DNA of 64,000 nucleotides from Methanomethylovorans sp. PtaU1.Bin093 (lineage in GTDB: Archaea > Halobacteriota > Methanosarcinia > Methanosarcinales > Methanosarcinaceae). The stretch is taken from assembly GCF_002067275.1 (NCBI RefSeq), contig NZ_MVQX01000087.1, positions 1 through 64,000 on the forward strand, written 5' to 3'. Both the position numbers and the translations under genes were made by a program. The notes below the pieces were generated by a model. The model saw only the letters and a list, made by a program, of their open reading frames with translations. It was not told the origin of the DNA and searched no databases. Positions within the stretch are counted from its first letter, which is position 1. Every line of letters starts with the position of its first letter. Below are positions 53,045 to 61,716 of this stretch, piece after piece.

Positions 53045-53941
53045 TCACTCCTCATCCTCGCCTCTGTAAACCATTGTCCCTATACCCGTATCAGTGAAGA
53101 GTTCCAGCAGGACCGAGTGAGATACGCTCCCATCTATTATATGCACTCTTTCCACACCACTTTCAACAGCGGTCACAGCACCCCTCAGCTTTGGCACCAT
53201 GCCGCCTGAGATGACCCCTTCCCTCACCAGTTTTTCCACATCTTCAAGTTTCACTCTGGATATGCGGGACGACTTGTCTTCGATATCCCTCAGGATGCCC
53301 GGTACGTCTGTCATGAGAATGAGTTTCTGGGCCCTCAGAGCTGCAGCGATATCTCCGGCCACTGTATCTGCATTTATGTTAAGCCCTCTCCCACTGGAGT
53401 CTATGGCAATGGGGGATATCACAGGAATATAACCATGTTCTGTGACTATTTCCAGGATCTCCGTGTTGATGATCTCGGTCTCCCCCACCCAGCCCAGATC
53501 AACTTCCTGCTCTTTGTTCTCTATCATGACCTTTTGTGCAGCCATTTTCTTTGCAATGATAAGCTTACCATCTTTGCCGGAAAGGCCAATTCCCTTTCCT
53601 CCATGTTTGCCTATGAGGGATACGATGTCGGTATTGATATTGCCTACCAGTACCATGCGTGCAATTTCAAGGGTCTCATCATCTGTGATGCGTAATCCTC
53701 CCACAAATTTGGGTTTCTTTCCCATGCGGTTCATCTTCTCGGTGATCTCCGGTCCCCCTCCATGCACTATGATCGGATGTATGCCCACGAACTTCAGCAG
53801 CACTACATCTTCAATGATATCGCTCATTATCTGTTTATCAACCATGGCATGGCCGCCTACTTTGATGACCATTATGGCATTATGGAACTTCCTTATATAT
53901 GGAAGAGCCTCTATCAACACGTTCTCTCTTTTCAGTGTCAC
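53045..53941 (-). CDS. argB: acetylglutamate kinase
   Basis: ArgB phosphorylates N-acetylglutamate in arginine synthesis. The 298-residue amino-acid-kinase protein shows VIKVGGHAMVD (glycine-rich lysine motif), VHGGGPEITEKM, VGGLRITDDETLEI and NINADTVAGDIAAALRAQKL (ATP and substrate contacts). Convergent with RaSEA, 5 bases apart. A short ArgA-type acetyltransferase that could make its substrate is encoded at 58744-59196. Confidence 0.95.
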   Translation of the reverse strand: MTLKRENVLIEALPYIRKFHNAIMVIKVGGHAMVDKQIMSDIIEDVVLLKFVGIHPIIVHGGGPEITEKMNRMGKKPKFVGGLRITDDETLEIARMVLVGNINTDIVSLIGKHGGKGIGLSGKDGKLIIAKKMAAQKVMIENKEQEVDLGWVGETEIINTEILEIVTEHGYIPVISPIAIDSSGRGLNINADTVAGDIAAALRAQKLILMTDVPGILRDIEDKSSRISRVKLEDVEKLVREGVISGGMVPKLRGAVTAVESGVERVHIIDGSVSHSVLLELFTDTGIGTMVYRGEDEE

Positions 53942-54093
53942 AGTCCACCCTCACTGGTGAGTTGATTACCAATAAAAAGTATCCGTATTGATATAGGTTC
54001 CAATATATTATCTTTATTGGACCATAAAAAGAAGATCTGTTAAAAGAGAATGGTACCAGAGTTCTGGTAGCCAGAAAATGTAAAGTGATTTTA

Positions 54094-54384
54094 TTAAATC
54101 TTGTCGAGCTTCTCAATGCCCACTTTCTTCACGAATGGCTTGCTGATCTTATCAGGCATCCAGTCTGGCTTGTTCTTTGGAGCATCAACATTCTCTCTCC
54201 ATCCCTTGAAGACATGGATCTTCTTGGTTCCCCTCTCGCGGAGCTTTATGGTTTCTGGCTTTGCTTTTGTTCCCTTGCCGCGGTTAGCGACCTTCAATGC
54301 TGCCTGACGTGGCTGTTTTCCGGTAAATACACCGTGTTCGTTTCCGTTCTTATCTCTCAGTACAAAGTTCCTAGTTTCAACCAT
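54094..54384 (-). CDS. chromosomal protein MC1
   Basis: MC1 is the abundant DNA-bending architectural protein of Methanosarcinales and some haloarchaea. Family sequence throughout: VETRNFVLRDKNGNEHGVFTG, QPRQAALKVANRGKGTKA, IKLRERGTKKIHVFKGWRE and PKNKPDWMPDKI. 96 residues from the second of two ATGs (54384), better spaced from the GAGGTGA site than the first (54387). A strong AT-rich promoter fits high expression. Confidence 0.96.
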   Translation of the reverse strand: MVETRNFVLRDKNGNEHGVFTGKQPRQAALKVANRGKGTKAKPETIKLRERGTKKIHVFKGWRENVDAPKNKPDWMPDKISKPFVKKVGIEKLDKI

Positions 54385-54437
54385 CATGTCACCTCATTGC
54401 TTGCATGTGATTTTTACTCGATAAACCTATTCTGCAC

Positions 54438-54452
54438 ATATAGTATATATAT
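54438..54452 (-). promoter_or_regulatory. promoter of the MC1 gene
   Basis: On the minus strand, GAAAAATATATATAC forms a near-ideal TATA box about 55-70 bases before the MC1 start, predicting a leader of roughly 35 bases. Confidence 0.5.
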
Positions 54453-54671
54453 TTTTCTTTTAATGTTGCCTTTCGATTCTGGTTTATACCAGTTGGATTA
54501 TCGGGCGTACTCATAATCCTGTTTAAATTATATTGCTGTTTAAATATTTTAATTTATCCCTGCTGTAACACAACATTTACATGCAATGAATTCATTTCCT
54601 TCACCAAGTACACATAAAAACGGACCCATCTCACTTTTACATGAATGTGATCTGTTCTCAGAGGTAATGTT

Positions 54672-55622
54672 ATGGAACTTTCTACTGTCATATTGCCGGA
54701 TATACAGGCCAATAAGCCAAAAATACCTATCAACCTGACTCGCGTAGGTGTGACCAACGTTAAAAAACTGGTAGCCGTCAAAAGAAAAGACAAGCGCCCT
54801 GTAATGCTTATATCGACATTCGATATCTTTGTTGACCTGCCTTCTGACAGGAAAGGGGCCAACCTCTCCCGCAATTTCGAAGCAGTAGATGAAGTTCTGG
54901 AAAAAGCGGTGAATATGCCTGTTTATGAGATCGAGCAGCTATGCAGTGATGTTGCTCTCAACTTGCTCGTGAGGCATGAATATGCTACAAGGGCAGAAGT
55001 CCATCTCAAGAGTGAATACGTTATCAAAAGGGAATCCCCTTCCACTAAAATGGAATGTCAGGAAGTGGTGGAGATTTTCGCTGAAGCGAAAGCCAGCAGG
55101 GAAGAAGCAGGGAACATCAATATCACTAAGCTCATCGGTGCAGAAGTGGTAGGAATGACCGCTTGTCCGTGTGCACAGGAGATCATGACGGACAATGCCC
55201 GCAAACAGCTTGAAGAGATCGGTGTGGATAACAGAAAGATCGCCGAATTCCTCCATCGTGTGCCCATGGCAACCCACAACCAGAGAGGAAGAGGGATTAT
55301 TTCCATTGAAGTTGCAAGTGATGATTTCATCTCCCTTGAAAAAGTGATAACCATCATCGAGAGATCGATGAGCTCAAGTGTCTTCGAATTGCTGAAGCGT
55401 TCCGATGAAGCGATGGTGGTTCAGACGGCCCACAAGAATCCGAAGTTCGTGGAAGACTGTGTGCGTACCATGGCTCATAATGTTGTTAAAGAGTTCAGGG
55501 ACCTTCCGGATGATGCGATCGTGACCATTAAGCAGATAAACGAGGAAAGTATCCACCGCCATAATGCCTTTGCTGAAAGGGTTGCAACCATAGGCGAACT
55601 TCGTACAGAGATCACTAACTGA
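54672..55622 (+). CDS. mptA: GTP cyclohydrolase MptA (FolE2-type)
   Basis: MptA is the Fe(II)-dependent GTP cyclohydrolase that starts methanopterin synthesis. In the 316-residue protein: [20 protein letters not shown] at the start, [13 protein letters not shown] with the metal/active-site cysteine, and [18 protein letters not shown] with the catalytic His/Arg. The product cofactor is used by Mtd and Fae encoded elsewhere in the window. GAGGTAAT precedes the ATG. Confidence 0.95.
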   Translation: MELSTVILPDIQANKPKIPINLTRVGVTNVKKLVAVKRKDKRPVMLISTFDIFVDLPSDRKGANLSRNFEAVDEVLEKAVNMPVYEIEQLCSDVALNLLVRHEYATRAEVHLKSEYVIKRESPSTKMECQEVVEIFAEAKASREEAGNINITKLIGAEVVGMTACPCAQEIMTDNARKQLEEIGVDNRKIAEFLHRVPMATHNQRGRGIISIEVASDDFISLEKVITIIERSMSSSVFELLKRSDEAMVVQTAHKNPKFVEDCVRTMAHNVVKEFRDLPDDAIVTIKQINEESIHRHNAFAERVATIGELRTEITN

Positions 55623-55677
55623 ATCTTTTTCAGTTAGTTTCGATCACCGGTCTGATCAGTTAAAAGAATGTGGTAAC

Positions 55678-55992
55678 ATGGATGAAGGTTCAGATCATAT
55701 CATGGCCCAAGATCTAAACGGGGCTCCTATCACAATTGGTTCATATGTGCTCTATATCAATACAGGTACTGCAGGTCAGGTTATCGAACTTAAGCAGGAC
55801 GAAGATTCAACGTGGGCCCTGCTGGACACCACCGGACTGTACTACAATGTACAGGCTCTTGTGATAACGGATGCAAGCGCCATCAAAGTGAAAAAAGAAC
55901 GTGAAGCAGGAGAAGTCGATAAAGATGACCTTGTCAGACAGCAAACTCCGGAAAGGGTCGTTGATATCGGGCAGGTGACAGGCGGAGGATGA
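55678..55992 (+). CDS. DUF2098 family protein
   Basis: A 104-residue soluble protein assigned to DUF2098: APITIGSYVLYINTGTAGQV followed by IELKQDEDSTWALLDTTGLY and YNVQALVITDA. Predominantly beta, with an acidic linker and glycine end. The family is found mostly in methanogens and has no known role. Immediately downstream of mptA (55 bases), with GGTAAC before the ATG, so a link to cofactor synthesis is possible but not shown. Confidence 0.72.
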   Translation: MDEGSDHIMAQDLNGAPITIGSYVLYINTGTAGQVIELKQDEDSTWALLDTTGLYYNVQALVITDASAIKVKKEREAGEVDKDDLVRQQTPERVVDIGQVTGGG

Positions 55993-56022
55993 TCTCCTCC
56001 TTTAATTTCGTTACATTTTCTG

Positions 56023-56964
56023 TCACAGCATATTTTCTTTTTCAAGCAATGTAAGTGAACGGATCCATTCTCCCTTTGGTTCACGTGAAGTGCCTACCAC
56101 GAGCCTTTTTTTCTCGCCTGTTATTTCAACCACTCCCTGAGCTTCGATAAGCTCTCCGGGTAACGCCTGTCCTGCGTAAGTATGAGTATAGGATAACACG
56201 TGGTCTATTTCAGGGTGCTGCACTTTGTATACCGCAGGGCTGTCAAAGGCAAGGTCCGCATTTGTCACTGTTGCCTCGATCCTCATGGTCCCAGTGTCCT
56301 TTCCTCTTGCCGGAGGCTCTTTTATCTGTTCCCAGTCCCTCACGAAAAGCAGATCGAAATATGTGCCTTCCACCATACCTCTGTTACCTTTCCGTTCCTC
56401 ATGGACTACGAACTCTTCAAAGGATATCTCAGGAATGCGCTTTTTATATATCCTTTGCCACATCTCCATATTTATATCCTCTATTGGTCCGGATCTTTTC
56501 TTTTCTTCGGCGATGGCATCCCTTGCTATGAACCAGTATTTTCCATATACCACAAAATCCACATCAGATGTCTCGTTCTGTAATCCCGGCAACAAAGAGC
56601 CAGTGACTCCCATATGTGACCTTGGCACTCCTGCTTTTTCAAGAACTTTCACGATTGCATCTATCCGGCTATCTGAGGCTACAAGACGCTGTATGGCCTC
56701 ATTGGGGGGGAGTATCCTTTTCACCTGCTCTTCAGGCACTACATGTACATCTTCCACCCATTCAGGCCGGTGCTTTCGCATAAAATCGAAAGAATCATCG
56801 AAATCATACTTGCGGTATCTTTTTCCGTTCATCTGCCGTTCCCCTTCTTCATCGGGTACGTATCGCAGTGTCGAACGTATCCCATGGGGATGGAAATAAT
56901 CGGATACAGCGAATATCCAGTCATCCTGTGTTATGAAAAAGTCCCTGAGCCGTGTTTTCAGCAT
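56023..56964 (-). CDS. predicted nucleotidyltransferase (COG1665 type)
   Basis: A 313-residue protein with a polymerase-beta-like nucleotidyltransferase core: GVTGSLLPGLQNETSDVDFVVYG near residue 123 gives the GS...DxD motif. The N-terminal part (FAVSDYFHPHGIRSTLRYVP) and the C-terminal beta-rich region (EIDHVLSYTHTYAGQALPGE) are as in the archaeal family COG1665, of unknown substrate. Convergent with DUF2098 and divergent from the amidohydrolase gene. Confidence 0.78.
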   Translation of the reverse strand: MLKTRLRDFFITQDDWIFAVSDYFHPHGIRSTLRYVPDEEGERQMNGKRYRKYDFDDSFDFMRKHRPEWVEDVHVVPEEQVKRILPPNEAIQRLVASDSRIDAIVKVLEKAGVPRSHMGVTGSLLPGLQNETSDVDFVVYGKYWFIARDAIAEEKKRSGPIEDINMEMWQRIYKKRIPEISFEEFVVHEERKGNRGMVEGTYFDLLFVRDWEQIKEPPARGKDTGTMRIEATVTNADLAFDSPAVYKVQHPEIDHVLSYTHTYAGQALPGELIEAQGVVEITGEKKRLVVGTSREPKGEWIRSLTLLEKENML

Positions 56965-57105
56965 TCTTATCTCCTTTGTATTGGATTAAAGGTAATAAAT
57001 CTCCTTAGTAATAATCATATTGCAAACATCTCTATGAACAAAATGATCATGGGTCATGATGAGCGATTTGCTCTTATAATTTGGATGAAACATTCATATA
57101 AGGTG

Positions 57106-58302
57106 ATGTTCCTGCTTCCCCTTGAACAATGGATCATACAAAAGCGACGCGATTTCCACAGATATCCTGAGCTCAGCTTCAATGAACACATGACACAGAA
57201 GAGGATAATTAGTTCTCTTAAGGAGTTCGGCCTGGAAAGCAGTTCTATTGCCGGTACCGGTGTTGTGGCAGATATCACAGGCAATGGTCCGGGACCTTGT
57301 ATTGCAATACGTTCTGATACAGATGCTCTGCCAATACAGGAGGAGGCAACTGCCCACAATAGCGAGTATATCTCTTGCCACAAAGGGATCATGCACGCAT
57401 GCGGCCACGATGGCCATATGGCTATAGTATTGGGCGTGGCCCGCCTGCTTTTCGAGAGGAGATATGAGTTCCCTGGTAAAGTGCGGTTGATATTTCAGCC
57501 GGCAGAGGAACAATACCCTGGAGGGGCGAGCAAGGTTATTGATGATGGCGGGCTTACAGGCGTCGATGCTATTATAGGGCTTCACATTTTCGGTGATGTG
57601 GGTCTTGGTAATGTGCGTTTCTGCCCCGGGCCATTCATGGCAAGCTCCAACGATTTCAATATCAGGGTCACAGGAAAAGGTGGTCATGTATCCACACCGG
57701 AATATTGCATAAATCCCATTGAAATGGCTGCGGACCTTATATCCAGGTCTAGGCTGGAAAGTGCCCGGAAGGTCGATCCTTCAAGACATGTTTTTGGCTT
57801 TGGCACGGTCACCGGAGGTACTCGCTCAAACATCATCCCCGACGAAGTACATGTTTCAGGAAGTTTCAGGACCTTTGATGAAATGGACACGGCCACTATT
57901 GAGAATGTTCTGGATACAATACTGATTTCTGTCATGGAGGAATATACCAGAGAGGATATTGCTGGTGTGCCATCCTATGAGCTGGATGTGTTACATGGTT
58001 ATCCTGTACTTGTGAACGATCCGGGTTTTACGGCAGCGGCCAGCAGGTTGCTTAAGCAGTCATTCATGAATGTGGATGATAATGCATCTCCTATCTTCGG
58101 CTCCGAGGATTTTGCTCATTATTTGCGTCAGGTGCCAGGTATGTTCCTTTTCCTGGGTACCCGCAATCCGGAGAAAGATATGACAGAGAACAACCATTCC
58201 AGCAGTTTTGATATAGATGAAGCTGTCCTGATACAGGGTGTGCAAATATTAAGTTCTATTGCTCTTGATTTTTTGAAAAAGCCAGGGGAATATATTCGTT
58301 GA
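57106..58302 (+). CDS. M20-family amidohydrolase
   Basis: A metal-dependent amidohydrolase of the M20D/COG1473 group (hippurate or N-acyl-amino-acid hydrolases), about 398 residues. Metal ligands are in MHACGHDGHMA, PAEEQYPGGA and GLHIFGDVG; GSEDFAHYLRQVPG and NNHSSSFDIDE close the active site. The family start RRDFHRYPEL lies 14 residues after the ATG at 57106; ATGs at 57085 or the long open frame to 56743 are alternatives. The overlapping GNAT gene suggests a joint role in acyl-amine metabolism. Confidence 0.88.
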   Translation: MFLLPLEQWIIQKRRDFHRYPELSFNEHMTQKRIISSLKEFGLESSSIAGTGVVADITGNGPGPCIAIRSDTDALPIQEEATAHNSEYISCHKGIMHACGHDGHMAIVLGVARLLFERRYEFPGKVRLIFQPAEEQYPGGASKVIDDGGLTGVDAIIGLHIFGDVGLGNVRFCPGPFMASSNDFNIRVTGKGGHVSTPEYCINPIEMAADLISRSRLESARKVDPSRHVFGFGTVTGGTRSNIIPDEVHVSGSFRTFDEMDTATIENVLDTILISVMEEYTREDIAGVPSYELDVLHGYPVLVNDPGFTAAASRLLKQSFMNVDDNASPIFGSEDFAHYLRQVPGMFLFLGTRNPEKDMTENNHSSSFDIDEAVLIQGVQILSSIALDFLKKPGEYIR

Positions 58303-58754
58303 TCATAAAGGTCTTTTCCCCATTACTTAATTCCTCCGTAAAAAAATTCGTGGTGAGCGTACTGGCATCCGAAGGTTTTGCTTACGACATGGAGAAGGAT
58401 CTTGATCTGGATGATATTTCAGCAAATTACCTTGAAGACGGAGGCATCTTTTATGTGGCTTTCACAGAGGGCAGGATCATCGGCACCTGTGCTGTGAAAA
58501 AAAGAAGTGAGGAAAAATGTGAGGTCAAGAGGCTGTATGTCCATAAGGATCTCAGAAGACTGGGAATCGGGTCCGAACTCTTGGGGAAAGCTCTGGAATT
58601 TGCACGCGAGCATTATAATACAGCGATCCTGAAGACATCTACTTCTCAGAAGCAAGCTATTGCTTTATACTTGAAGACCGGCTTTTTCGTGCAAAAAGAA
58701 GAAAAAGGGGTCATTTATTTTACAATGGATCTGGCTGAGCAGTTCACTCTATAG
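58299..58754 (+). CDS. GNAT-family N-acetyltransferase
   Basis: A 151-residue GNAT protein. The acetyl-CoA pocket is HKDLRRLGIGSELLGKALEFA (R/Q-x-x-G-x-G pattern), preceded by CEVKRLYV, and ends with LYLKTGFFVQKEEK. The start is TTG overlapping the amidohydrolase stop (TTGA), so the two are coupled. It overlaps the convergent gene by 11 bases at its 3' end. Substrate unknown. Confidence 0.82.
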   Translation: MIIKVFSPLLNSSVKKFVVSVLASEGFAYDMEKDLDLDDISANYLEDGGIFYVAFTEGRIIGTCAVKKRSEEKCEVKRLYVHKDLRRLGIGSELLGKALEFAREHYNTAILKTSTSQKQAIALYLKTGFFVQKEEKGVIYFTMDLAEQFTL

Positions 58755-59196
58755 TTTTGATCAGCGCTACCTCATCACAGTCCGGGAACTTAGGACAGTT
58801 TATGCAGCCACTCCATACTTTATGGGGGAGTGTTGCTTTATCCACCCTTTCAAATCCGTGTTTTTCGAAAAATTGCGGTACGTATGTAAGAGTAAATATC
58901 TTCTTTATATGCAGTTCGTGTGCATCACTCATACAGGCCTTAAGCAACTGGGAACCTATTCCTTGCCTTGCATATTCAGGCTTGACAGCAAACGAAAGTA
59001 CCTCCGCCAGGTCTTCCCATACTACCTGCAGGGCACAGCATCCTATGACCTCGCCGTCCTTCTCGTATACATAGAAACTGCGTATATACTGGTACAGTTC
59101 ATTGTATGAACGGGGAAGCATCTTCTCCTGTTTTGCATATGCATTGATGATGTTCTTCATTGCTTCGACATCTTTGACAGTGGCCTTACGGATCAT
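58744..59196 (-). CDS. short ArgA-type GNAT acetyltransferase (possible N-acetylglutamate synthase)
   Basis: A 150-residue GNAT of the short ArgA type: MIRKATVKDVEAMKNIIN, a LPRSYNELYQYIRSFYVYE segment, EVLSFAVKPEYARQGIGSQL (acetyl-CoA loop), and a C-terminal SGCINCPKFPDCDEVAL motif typical of small acetylglutamate synthases. It would provide substrate for ArgB, encoded 5 kb away. Overlaps the convergent GNAT gene by 11 bases. Confidence 0.8.
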   Translation of the reverse strand: MIRKATVKDVEAMKNIINAYAKQEKMLPRSYNELYQYIRSFYVYEKDGEVIGCCALQVVWEDLAEVLSFAVKPEYARQGIGSQLLKACMSDAHELHIKKIFTLTYVPQFFEKHGFERVDKATLPHKVWSGCINCPKFPDCDEVALIKTIE

Positions 59197-59239
59197 TAGA
59201 TGATTCTCCTTGATCTCATTGAATTAGAAAAAAGTATAG

Positions 59240-59314
59240 CGAGCGTGAAGGGATTTGAACCCCTGGCTTGCAGCTTAGGAGGCTGCCGCCATATCCTGGC
59301 TAGGCCACACGCTC
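59240..59314 (-). tRNA. tRNA-Arg (anticodon CCT)
   Basis: A 75-base minus-strand cloverleaf: acceptor GAGCGTG/CACGCTC with discriminator G, D arm GCCTAGCC..., anticodon stem GCAGC/GCTGC with loop CTCCTAA (anticodon CCT, reads AGG), and T arm AGGGG-TTCAAAT-CCCTT. No intron and no encoded CCA. Confidence 0.93.
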
Positions 59315-59439
59315 TCTTTGACTTTCACTCTCCTAATAACATTCAATATCTTAAATCTATTGGTACGAGCCGGACCTATCAGTAGTTATCTGTTTCTTTC
59401 TATATCCGGTCTCTGTCTGTCGGCAGATATAAACTGATC

Positions 59440-59470
59440 TTTGAACTGCTTACTATGTATCAGTTCGAAA
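59440..59470. other. hairpin in the tRNA-Arg/lipoprotein spacer
   Basis: TTTGAACTG (59440-59448) pairs with CAGTTCGAA (59461-59469), nine pairs with one G-U, around a 12-base loop. It lies upstream of a TATA-like GCTATATATTC near 59491, which likely serves the lipoprotein gene. Confidence 0.4.
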
Positions 59471-59550
59471 ATATTCGTACCTTAGGCAATTGCTATATAT
59501 TCTGAATGATATCATATCTTTCAGATACAAATCTATTACGGGGAGACAGA

Positions 59551-60033
59551 ATGAGATCGAACTATCTGTTAATACTTTTATTAATTACAATGGCCATCGT
59601 GATATCAGGTTGTTCCTGTCAGCCGACGATAGTCTACAATGGCTCTGAGAACACAAGTGGGAACCAGACACCTTCTCCTGGAGTGAACAATGACGAAGAA
59701 TTCATAACCGGCGTGGCATCTGTCAGTAATGTGCAGGTGCTTATACTGGAATCTTTTCCTGTACAGGTGAATGTGGAAGCTACGGGTTATCTTCCCGATG
59801 GCTGCACGACCATCGCTAATGTCACTACCACGAAAGATGGCAACACATTCTATGTGGAGATAGGCACAATACGTCCCAGGGATGCCTTATGTACACAGGC
59901 ACTGGTGCCTTTCACAAAGTCCGTGCCTCTTGACGTATATGGTCTGGAGAAAGGTGTCTACAATGTAGATGTGAACGGCAAGACAGCATCCTTTGAACTG
60001 TCTGTTGATAATATCCTTTCGGATAAATCCTGA
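59551..60033 (+). CDS. exported lipoprotein of unknown function
   Basis: A 160-residue protein with a lipoprotein signal, hydrophobic LLILLLITMAIVISGCSCQ with the lipobox Cys, then a Thr/Ser/Asn-rich linker and a single globular domain: VQVNVEATGYLPDGCTTIAN, then IGTIRPRDALCTQALVPF. This resembles small exported archaeal and bacterial lipoproteins whose role is unknown. The ATG at 59551 follows GGGGAGACAGA; upstream ATG 59506 lacks a signal peptide context. Confidence 0.7.
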   Translation: MRSNYLLILLLITMAIVISGCSCQPTIVYNGSENTSGNQTPSPGVNNDEEFITGVASVSNVQVLILESFPVQVNVEATGYLPDGCTTIANVTTTKDGNTFYVEIGTIRPRDALCTQALVPFTKSVPLDVYGLEKGVYNVDVNGKTASFELSVDNILSDKS

Positions 60034-60037
60034 AAAT

Positions 60038-60064
60038 GTGGCCTTTGCTAGACGGCCACTTTTA
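60038..60064 (+). terminator. hairpin terminator after the lipoprotein gene
   Basis: GTGGCC (60038-60043) pairs with GGCCAC (60054-60059) with a 10-base loop, followed by TTTT. Confidence 0.6.
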
Positions 60065-60114
60065 TATCTATTTACATTGCAACTTGCCGCTGTGATCTAT
60101 CAGGTACAGTAGAG

Positions 60115-61014
60115 TTAATTGTCTTCTATCGACATTTTCAGCTTTTCCATGAAACCCATGTTCTGTACGACGTTCATATGGATGCCCAGCATCTCAGGGG
60201 GGAATCCCAGAGCAAGCCCTAAAAGCTGGGAATAATGCAGCACAGGTATTTCATAGGTTTTACCAAATGCCTTTTCTATCTCCTTTTGGCCTGCGTCCAG
60301 TTGCATGTGGCAGAAAGGACATGCATTGACTATGCAATCCACACCTGCCTCTTTTATTTTAGATAGTTTGTGTTCGGCCATTGCAAGTGATCTTTCTTTA
60401 AGGCCGGATCGCATGCCTCCTCCGGCTCCACAGCACTCCATCTTATCGGAGTATTCAACGCTTGTGGAACCTGTAGCTTCCACAAGTTCGTCAAAGAAAC
60501 GTGGTCTTTCAAAACTGCCAAGTCCCCTGTCCCTGGAAGGTTTTATGAGATGGCATCCGTAGTGAACTGCTACTTTCAGTCCAAGAGGTTTCTCTATGGC
60601 CTCCTTTATCTTCTCAGTTCCGACATCCGAATAGAGGAATTCTGCTATATGGCGTACGTCTATCGTTCCTTTGAACTGGCGGTCTATCTCGCCCAGATAT
60701 ACATTTGTCCTTTTCCTCAGCTCTTCGTTCTCCTTCAATGTCCGGTTTGCATCTGCCAGGGATCCAAAGCATCCGTTACATATGGTAAGAAGGTCACGTT
60801 GCATATCCTCTCCAAGTGTAAGGTTACGCCCAGCCACTGCCAGCCATGTAGGGCTATCAAATGAACGGAATACACCGGGTGCAGGACAGCAGGAAGCTCC
60901 GGGCAGGTAAGTGCAGTCAATGTCCAGCTTTGCAAGGCATAGCCTGGTGGCCATCTCTATGCCTGGGTATCTGTTAGGGATGACGCATCCCAGAAAAAGT
61001 GCCAATGGTGCCAT
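60115..61014 (-). CDS. hdrB: CoB-CoM heterodisulfide reductase subunit B
   Basis: The HdrB subunit carries the non-cubane clusters that reduce CoM-S-S-CoB. Both cysteine-rich CCG blocks are present: ASCCPAPGVF with CNGCFGSL, and GCHLIKPS/CCGAGGG/CPFCHMQ. 299 residues is typical. GGAG precedes the ATG. hdrC lies 19 bases upstream on the same strand; hdrA, normally completing the soluble complex, is not in the window. Confidence 0.94.
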   Translation of the reverse strand: MAPLALFLGCVIPNRYPGIEMATRLCLAKLDIDCTYLPGASCCPAPGVFRSFDSPTWLAVAGRNLTLGEDMQRDLLTICNGCFGSLADANRTLKENEELRKRTNVYLGEIDRQFKGTIDVRHIAEFLYSDVGTEKIKEAIEKPLGLKVAVHYGCHLIKPSRDRGLGSFERPRFFDELVEATGSTSVEYSDKMECCGAGGGMRSGLKERSLAMAEHKLSKIKEAGVDCIVNACPFCHMQLDAGQKEIEKAFGKTYEIPVLHYSQLLGLALGFPPEMLGIHMNVVQNMGFMEKLKMSIEDN

Positions 61015-61033
61015 TTTTGTCTCCGGTATATAA

Positions 61034-61516
61034 CTATTGGTCTATGATAGCCGCCAACTTGCAGGCATTAAGAAGCTTTTTGACCTCGTTCAAGGCTTCA
61101 AGGTCCTTATGCACTGTTTCGGGAAGTCGCTCAAGTCCAAGCTCTTCCCTTTTCTCCATATTTGTTTCATCAATAGGCACAGCGTGTCCATATTCCAGGA
61201 GCAGTTCTATTACTTGCTTATGCTCAGGCAGTATAATGCCCTCGTGGGCTGCAACGGACCGGATGCTGAGGATAGCATCTACTATATCAATGCGGCGCGG
61301 GCAACGCTCCTGGCAGTTATAGCATGTAGTGCACATCCACAGCTCTTTATCTTCAAGCACATCCTGGGACCTCATGGCATGCCTGATGAGCCTGCGTACG
61401 TTCAGGCTGGTATGGCGGCCAGAAGGGCAGCTCCCGCTGCACATCCCGCATTGCATGCACTTCAGTATGTCGATCCCTGCTTCTTTAAGTTGTTCCTGTA
61501 CATTGTTCTCTTTCAT
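61034..61516 (-). CDS. hdrC: CoB-CoM heterodisulfide reductase subunit C
   Basis: An electron-transfer subunit with two 4Fe-4S motifs, CMQCGMCSGSCPSG and CTTCYNCQERCPRR, each CxxCxxCxxxCP. The 160-residue protein from the ATG at 61516 is a normal HdrC; a TTG at 61585 is rejected because a TATA-like element (near 61588-61597) is immediately upstream of it. It is first of the hdrC-hdrB pair and divergent from glnA. Confidence 0.93.
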   Translation of the reverse strand: MKENNVQEQLKEAGIDILKCMQCGMCSGSCPSGRHTSLNVRRLIRHAMRSQDVLEDKELWMCTTCYNCQERCPRRIDIVDAILSIRSVAAHEGIILPEHKQVIELLLEYGHAVPIDETNMEKREELGLERLPETVHKDLEALNEVKKLLNACKLAAIIDQ

Positions 61517-61661
61517 GTTCTGCCCATTAATGTATTTCCTATTGTTTATAAACTGTTCCCGGATATCTGTTACTTTTTCTTTCAATACATAGTATAATTT
61601 TCATCATGGTTTTCTGTTCTCTCTCTAGTTGAACTCTTCTTTTCGGCAGCAATTAAGAAAA

Positions 61662-61701
61662 ATTTATATACTATAAAGTAGGTAATGGGTTACTTAATAC
61701 C
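61662..61701 (+). promoter_or_regulatory. glnA promoter with two overlapping NrpR-like operators
   Basis: TATA box ATTTATATA (61662-61670) predicts transcription near 61690. Over the start lie GGTAATGGGTTACT (61681-61694, GGTA-N6-TACT) and GGTTACTTAATACC (61688-61701, GGTT-N6-TACC). Each differs by one base from GGTA-N6-TACC, the operator known for NrpR, the nitrogen repressor of Methanosarcina. The placement would block transcription under nitrogen sufficiency. Confidence 0.65.
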
Positions 61702-61716
61702 TAAGAGGTAATAGGA

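Noticed and set aside
53996-54023. GGTTCCAATA ... TATTGGACC inverted repeat after the MC1 gene
   Set aside because: Could be an MC1 terminator, but a bulge and distant T run make the call weak, so it is not listed as a feature.
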